From Mycolicibacter hiberniae (GTDB taxonomy: Bacteria; Actinomycetota; Actinomycetes; Mycobacteriales; Mycobacteriaceae): a DNA stretch of 64,000 bases. The position numbers and the translations under genes are program-made. The DNA lies in NCBI RefSeq assembly GCF_010729485.1, contig NZ_AP022609.1:2232001-2296000 (forward strand), in the 5' to 3' direction. The notes below the pieces were generated by a model. It was not told the origin of the DNA. It did not search any database and saw only the letters and a list, made by a program, of their open reading frames with translations. Positions within the stretch are counted from its first letter, which is position 1, and each line of letters begins with the position of its first letter. Below, one piece after another: positions 60,452-64,000 of the stretch.

Positions 60452-62803
60452 TTATGCCCCGACTCGGGTGACCGTGACGTTGATGGTGGTGGCTCCGGGG
60501 TCGGAGGCGATGACCAGCACGGTGGCGTTGGGCGCCGAGATCACGTGGCCGCCGGTGACACTCACGTCGTAGCCGTTCGGGTAGATGACGGCCGGCACAG
60601 CGATGTTGGTCTGCGCACCGGCGGCGAAGACGCCCTGGCCGTCGGCCATCTGCGTGGAGTAGCTGAGCTGGAACGTGCCGTTGTCGAACGACCAGTTGTT
60701 CGGAATACCCGCGACCGCCTGCGGGTAGGGCTCGGCGAGCACCTCCAGCTTCGCGGCGTCGATATTGTCGCCGGTCGGCGGCAGGCTGGTGTTGTACACC
60801 AACGACGCCGCACGGGCTGGGACGGGGATGTCCATATTGTTGTTCTGGCCGGTGTAGGTCCACGTCGCCCAGCCGTACCGGTGCCCGACGGCGGCATCTG
60901 TAAATGCGGTGTGTACGCCAGGAATGTTGCTGTTGCCGAACCCACCGATGTGGGCCGGGATGTCGTGCTCGTCGGCGTACCGCGCGGCGGTGGCGAGTGC
61001 CATATCGGCGAAGACGTCGCAGAACAGGTTGATACCCAACAGGTCTGAAGTCGGGCAGAAGTTCTGGAACGAGTAGATGGCCTTGTCGTCGTCGATCGCG
61101 CCCAGCTGGGTGGGGACGCCCAGATTGAACAGCACGTTGGGCTGCACGAACACCGGGGTGTCCGGATCCACCGAGCGGATCGCCGCGATCGCTTGGTTGT
61201 AGAACGGAGTCAGTTGCTGCGAGTCGAAGTAGGGGTTGCCCAACAGAGTCGAGAGCCAGTGCGATCCTGAGTGCGGTTCGGCGATCACCCCGAAGGCGGC
61301 CACGCCCGGGTTGTCTTTGAAGTAGTGCGCCACCACCTGCAGCATCTGCGCGTAGTGATTCTCCAGCCCGATACCGTCCGGCGCCTTGGCGTTGTTCCAG
61401 AACGCATCCCAGGCGTGGTTCCCAGCGGGGTTGACGAAGTAGTTCCAGGGGAAGCCGAAGTCGGGGTTGGGCAGCCCGCCGGTCTGCACCGCCCACTCCG
61501 GCGCCCCCACCCCGCCGAACGCGGTGCCGTAGAGGTCCTGGTGCATGTAGATGTTGCTGGTGACGCCGTGATTGGCCAGCGTCTGCACGGTCTGGGCAAC
61601 CGAGGCCAGATAGTCATAGTCGTAGACCCCGGGCTGCGGCTCGACCGCAGACCAGATCAGGCCCAGCTGAATATTGTTGAAGCCGTTGGTGGCCAGGAAC
61701 GCCGCATCGTCGTCGCCGAATCCGTCGGCTGACAACTCGTAGGGCGCCACCTTGTTCACGTGGTCGAAGCCGTGCAGGATCACCACGCGACCGTCACTGT
61801 CGATCAGCCAGGAACCGGCCGTCGAGTACCCACCGGTCCCGCCCCCGCTCAGCGCAACACCGGTACCGAACTGGCCGACGTCACCATGGGATCCGAACAT
61901 GAACAGGCTGCCGTCGCCGCCGGTACCGCCCAGTGCAGGCAACCGGGTGGCAACCCCACCCACACCACTGTTACCGGCATCGCCACCGTCACCACCGCTG
62001 CCGAACAGGCCGATAGCACTACCGCCGTCACCACCGTGCCCGCCGTCGACGCCATCACCACCGGCACCGCCGGCACCACCGATGCCGAACACCCAGCCAC
62101 CGGCACCACCGGAGCCACCGATCCCGCCGATCTCTCCATCACCACCGGCACCACCGGCACCACCGATGCCCAGCAACCAACCACCGGCGCCACCAGCGCC
62201 TCCGGCGGCGCCCTCGCCCCCGGCCCCGCCGGCACCACCGTTGCCGAACCACCCCGCCGCGCCACCGGCGCCACCGGCCACACTGTCGACAGTGCTGGAA
62301 TAACCGGCACCACCATCACCGAACAACCACCCACCGGCACCACCATCAGGATTCTCCGCAGTGCCGTCCGCGCCGTCGCCAATCGCATACGAACCCAACA
62401 GCTGGTTGACCCAACCGCCGACCTGAAGACCCAGATCGCTGTTGATGAAGTTGTCGACGCCGGTGTGGATCGGGGTGTAGAACCACTCATCGAACAACGC
62501 GGTCAAACCCACCGGCGACGCCAACGCCGCCAGCGGCTCGCCCACGCCGTCCAAATTGGCCCACGCGGCATCCCAATGCGCCGGGTCCAAAAACGTCTCC
62601 CACGCCGCCGAATCCAACAACGCACCCCAGTCGACGCCGCTGGTCGCCGCGTCCACAAACGGCGAGAACAACTCATCGAACACATCATCAAGATCCGCCC
62701 GCGCCGGCACCGCGGGAAGCAGCACCGCAATACCCACTCCGGTGCAGGCCGCGGCGGCGAGCCGCGCCTGGCCGTTGGTCCTCGTGCCGGGCCGCGCGCC
62801 CAT
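60452..62803 (-). CDS. Secreted PGRS/GH5 endoglycoceramidase-like protein
   Basis: The 783-residue protein starts at ATG 62803 after AGGAGG and has a Sec signal peptide cut near ARA-D (residue 37). Residues about 38-150 are helical, 153-328 a PGRS-type Gly/Ala-rich region, and about 331-690 a GH5 domain resembling endoglycoceramidases (FNNIQLGLIWSAVEPQPGVYD, IYMHQDLYGTAFGGVGAPEW). A beta-rich C-terminus ends INVTVTRVGA. The acid/base region reads IAEPHSGS with Glu 509 kept but the usual Asn changed to Ala. The nucleophile motif GEFG reads GGFG, with Gly at 621. Enzyme activity is therefore doubtful. A tandem paralogue lies upstream on the same strand. Confidence 0.8.
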   Translation of the reverse strand: MGARPGTRTNGQARLAAAACTGVGIAVLLPAVPARADLDDVFDELFSPFVDAATSGVDWGALLDSAAWETFLDPAHWDAAWANLDGVGEPLAALASPVGLTALFDEWFYTPIHTGVDNFINSDLGLQVGGWVNQLLGSYAIGDGADGTAENPDGGAGGWLFGDGGAGYSSTVDSVAGGAGGAAGWFGNGGAGGAGGEGAAGGAGGAGGWLLGIGGAGGAGGDGEIGGIGGSGGAGGWVFGIGGAGGAGGDGVDGGHGGDGGSAIGLFGSGGDGGDAGNSGVGGVATRLPALGGTGGDGSLFMFGSHGDVGQFGTGVALSGGGTGGYSTAGSWLIDSDGRVVILHGFDHVNKVAPYELSADGFGDDDAAFLATNGFNNIQLGLIWSAVEPQPGVYDYDYLASVAQTVQTLANHGVTSNIYMHQDLYGTAFGGVGAPEWAVQTGGLPNPDFGFPWNYFVNPAGNHAWDAFWNNAKAPDGIGLENHYAQMLQVVAHYFKDNPGVAAFGVIAEPHSGSHWLSTLLGNPYFDSQQLTPFYNQAIAAIRSVDPDTPVFVQPNVLFNLGVPTQLGAIDDDKAIYSFQNFCPTSDLLGINLFCDVFADMALATAARYADEHDIPAHIGGFGNSNIPGVHTAFTDAAVGHRYGWATWTYTGQNNNMDIPVPARAASLVYNTSLPPTGDNIDAAKLEVLAEPYPQAVAGIPNNWSFDNGTFQLSYSTQMADGQGVFAAGAQTNIAVPAVIYPNGYDVSVTGGHVISAPNATVLVIASDPGATTINVTVTRVGA
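61820..62347 (-). repeat. PGRS-type Gly-Gly-Ala repeat region
   Basis: This segment encodes residues 153-328 of the protein above, built of GGAGGxG and GGWLFGDGG/GGWVFGIGG units after an IGDGADGT hinge like that following PE domains in PE_PGRS proteins. The protein has no PE domain. The nucleotide repeats are degenerate. Confidence 0.85.
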
Positions 62804-62845
62804 GAAACCTCCTGCGAAAACAGCGAATCGGGTCTGGCGCAGCGG

Positions 62846-64000
62846 TTATGCCCCGACCCGGGTGACCGTGACGTTGATGGTGGTGGCTCCGGGGTCGGAG
62901 GCGATGACCAGCACGGTGGCGTTGGGCGCCGAGACCACTTGGCCGCCGGTGACATTGACCTCATAGCCGTTCGGGTAGATGACCGGCGGCACCGAGATGT
63001 TGGTCTGCGCACCGGCGGCGAAGACGCCCTGACCGTCGGCCATCTGCGTGGAGTAGCTGAGCTGGAACGTGCCGTTGTCGAACGACCACGCGTTGGGAAT
63101 GCCCGACACCGCCTGCGGATACGGCTCGGCGAGCACCTCCAGCTTCGCGGCATCGACATTGTCGCCTGTCGGCGGCAGGTTGGTGTCATAGACCAGCGAC
63201 TCGGCCTCGCGAGACGTGGCGGTGGTGGTGATGTCGTTCATACCGGTGTAGACCCACGTCGCCCAGCCGTATTGGTGCCGGGCGGCCGCATCCACTACCG
63301 CGGTGTGGGCGCCGAGAACGTTGCTGGCCCCGAAGCCGCCGATGTGTGCCGGGATGTTGTGCGCGTCTGGGTAAGTCGCCGCGTTATCGATCGCGATATC
63401 GGCGAACAGGTTGCAGAAGAAGTCGACGCCGAACAGGTCGACCGACGGGCAGAAGTGCTGGAACGAGTAGATGACCTTCTCGTCGTTCACCGTGCCCAAT
63501 TGGGTCTGGACGCCCAAATTGAAGAGCACATTCGGCTGTACGAACACCGGTGTGTAAGGGTCGACCGACCGGATCGCCGCGACCGATTGGTTGTAGAAGG
63601 GGGTTAGCTGCTGAGAGTCGAAGTACGGGCTGCCCAACAGGCTGGAGAGCCATTGCGATCCGGAGTGCGGTTCGGCCACGATACCGAAGGCGGCCACGCC
63701 GGGGTTGTCCTTGAAGTAGTTGGCCACGACCTGCAGCATCTGCGCGTGGTGGGTCTCCAGTCCGACCCCGTCGGGCGCCTTGGCGTTGCCCCAGAACGCA
63801 TCCCATGCGTGGTTCTGCGCCGGGTTGACGAAGTAACTCCAGGGGAAGCCGATGTCGATGTTAGGCAGTCCGCCGGTCTGTACCGCCCACTCCGGCGCCC
63901 CTTCGCCCCCGAACGGGGTGCTGTAGAGGTCCTGGTGCATGTAGATGTTGCTGGAAATGCCGTGCGCGGACAGCGTCTGTACCGTCTGGGCGACCGAGGC
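62846..64000 (-). CDS. Second GH5 endoglycoceramidase-like protein, 5' part outside window
   Basis: The reading frame is open from the window edge to the stop at 62846 (385 codons shown), so the N-terminus is missing. It aligns along its whole visible length with the GH5 and C-terminal parts of the 60452-62803 protein. Matches include IYMHQDLYSTPFGGEGAPEW, GIVAEPHSGSQWLSSL and IPAHIGGFGASN. It shares the same two changes: Ala before the acid/base Glu, and Gly where the nucleophile Glu should be. Only 42 bases separate its stop from the next gene's start, so the two are probably co-transcribed. A signal peptide or PGRS region cannot be judged. Confidence 0.8.
   Translation of the reverse strand, partial: ASVAQTVQTLSAHGISSNIYMHQDLYSTPFGGEGAPEWAVQTGGLPNIDIGFPWSYFVNPAQNHAWDAFWGNAKAPDGVGLETHHAQMLQVVANYFKDNPGVAAFGIVAEPHSGSQWLSSLLGSPYFDSQQLTPFYNQSVAAIRSVDPYTPVFVQPNVLFNLGVQTQLGTVNDEKVIYSFQHFCPSVDLFGVDFFCNLFADIAIDNAATYPDAHNIPAHIGGFGASNVLGAHTAVVDAAARHQYGWATWVYTGMNDITTTATSREAESLVYDTNLPPTGDNVDAAKLEVLAEPYPQAVSGIPNAWSFDNGTFQLSYSTQMADGQGVFAAGAQTNISVPPVIYPNGYEVNVTGGQVVSAPNATVLVIASDPGATTINVTVTRVGA

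Noticed and set aside
61760..63607. 615-codon plus-strand frame opposite the PGRS/GH5 genes
   Set aside because: It mirrors the repetitive PGRS coding strand (Thr/Ala/Gly runs) and runs across two real genes and the gap between them.

Overview
The window reads as the chromosome of a GC-rich, fast-growing-type mycobacterium (Mycobacterium/Mycolicibacterium). The backbone follows the M. tuberculosis order from Rv2973c to Rv3013 almost gene for gene: recG, DAK2 kinase, ung, thiL, ddlA, gpsA, fbiD, ppk, mutT1, hupB, leuDC, IclR regulator, Rv2991, tRNA-Glu/tRNA-Gln, gltX, leuB, serA, ilvCNB, cfp6, DoxX, lppZ, gatB, pfkA, gatAC and the ACT protein. I saw no integrase, transposase or CRISPR array. 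Gene names rest on recognised motifs and remembered family sequences; no database search was possible.

Region 1 (1-19337) is core: cell-wall and cofactor genes (ddlA, thiL, fbiD), polyphosphate kinase, the nucleoid protein HupB with a repetitive Lys/Ala tail, leucine synthesis (leuCD with a divergent IclR regulator), two tRNA genes beside gltX, and an MFS transporter. Region 2 (19365-22631) is an ectoine/hydroxyectoine cluster in which ectA is separated from ectBCD by a promoter and a structured leader. Region 3 (22667-32625) is one translationally coupled aromatic-catabolism operon: a divergent IclR regulator, a two-subunit Rieske dioxygenase, a small unknown protein, a cis-diol dehydrogenase, a class II aldolase-type decarboxylase, then pcaHGBLIJ. 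The simplest reading is phthalate (or a similar aromatic acid) to protocatechuate to beta-ketoadipyl-CoA.

Region 4 (32651-49853) alternates branched-chain and serine biosynthesis (leuB-serA; ilvBNC with an attenuator: promoter, 16-residue Val/Leu/Ala leader peptide, terminator) with four secreted proteins resembling the mycobacterial GjpA porin family. One of these consists almost wholly of 16- and 9-residue NID-x-x-G-(I/L)-F repeats. Region 5 (50091-56831) is the glutamyl-tRNA amidotransferase and phosphofructokinase core, with tenA and small proteins inserted. Region 6 (56884-64000) is accessory: a TetR regulator, a Baeyer-Villiger-type monooxygenase with an alcohol dehydrogenase, and two tandem secreted proteins related to GH5 endoglycoceramidases.

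The most unusual objects are those two tandem GH5-like proteins. They keep the fold landmarks but appear to lack the nucleophile Glu, and the complete one carries a PGRS-type glycine-rich domain behind a Sec signal peptide instead of a PE domain. Also notable are the NID-repeat protein, the ectB leader and the complete ilvB attenuator.
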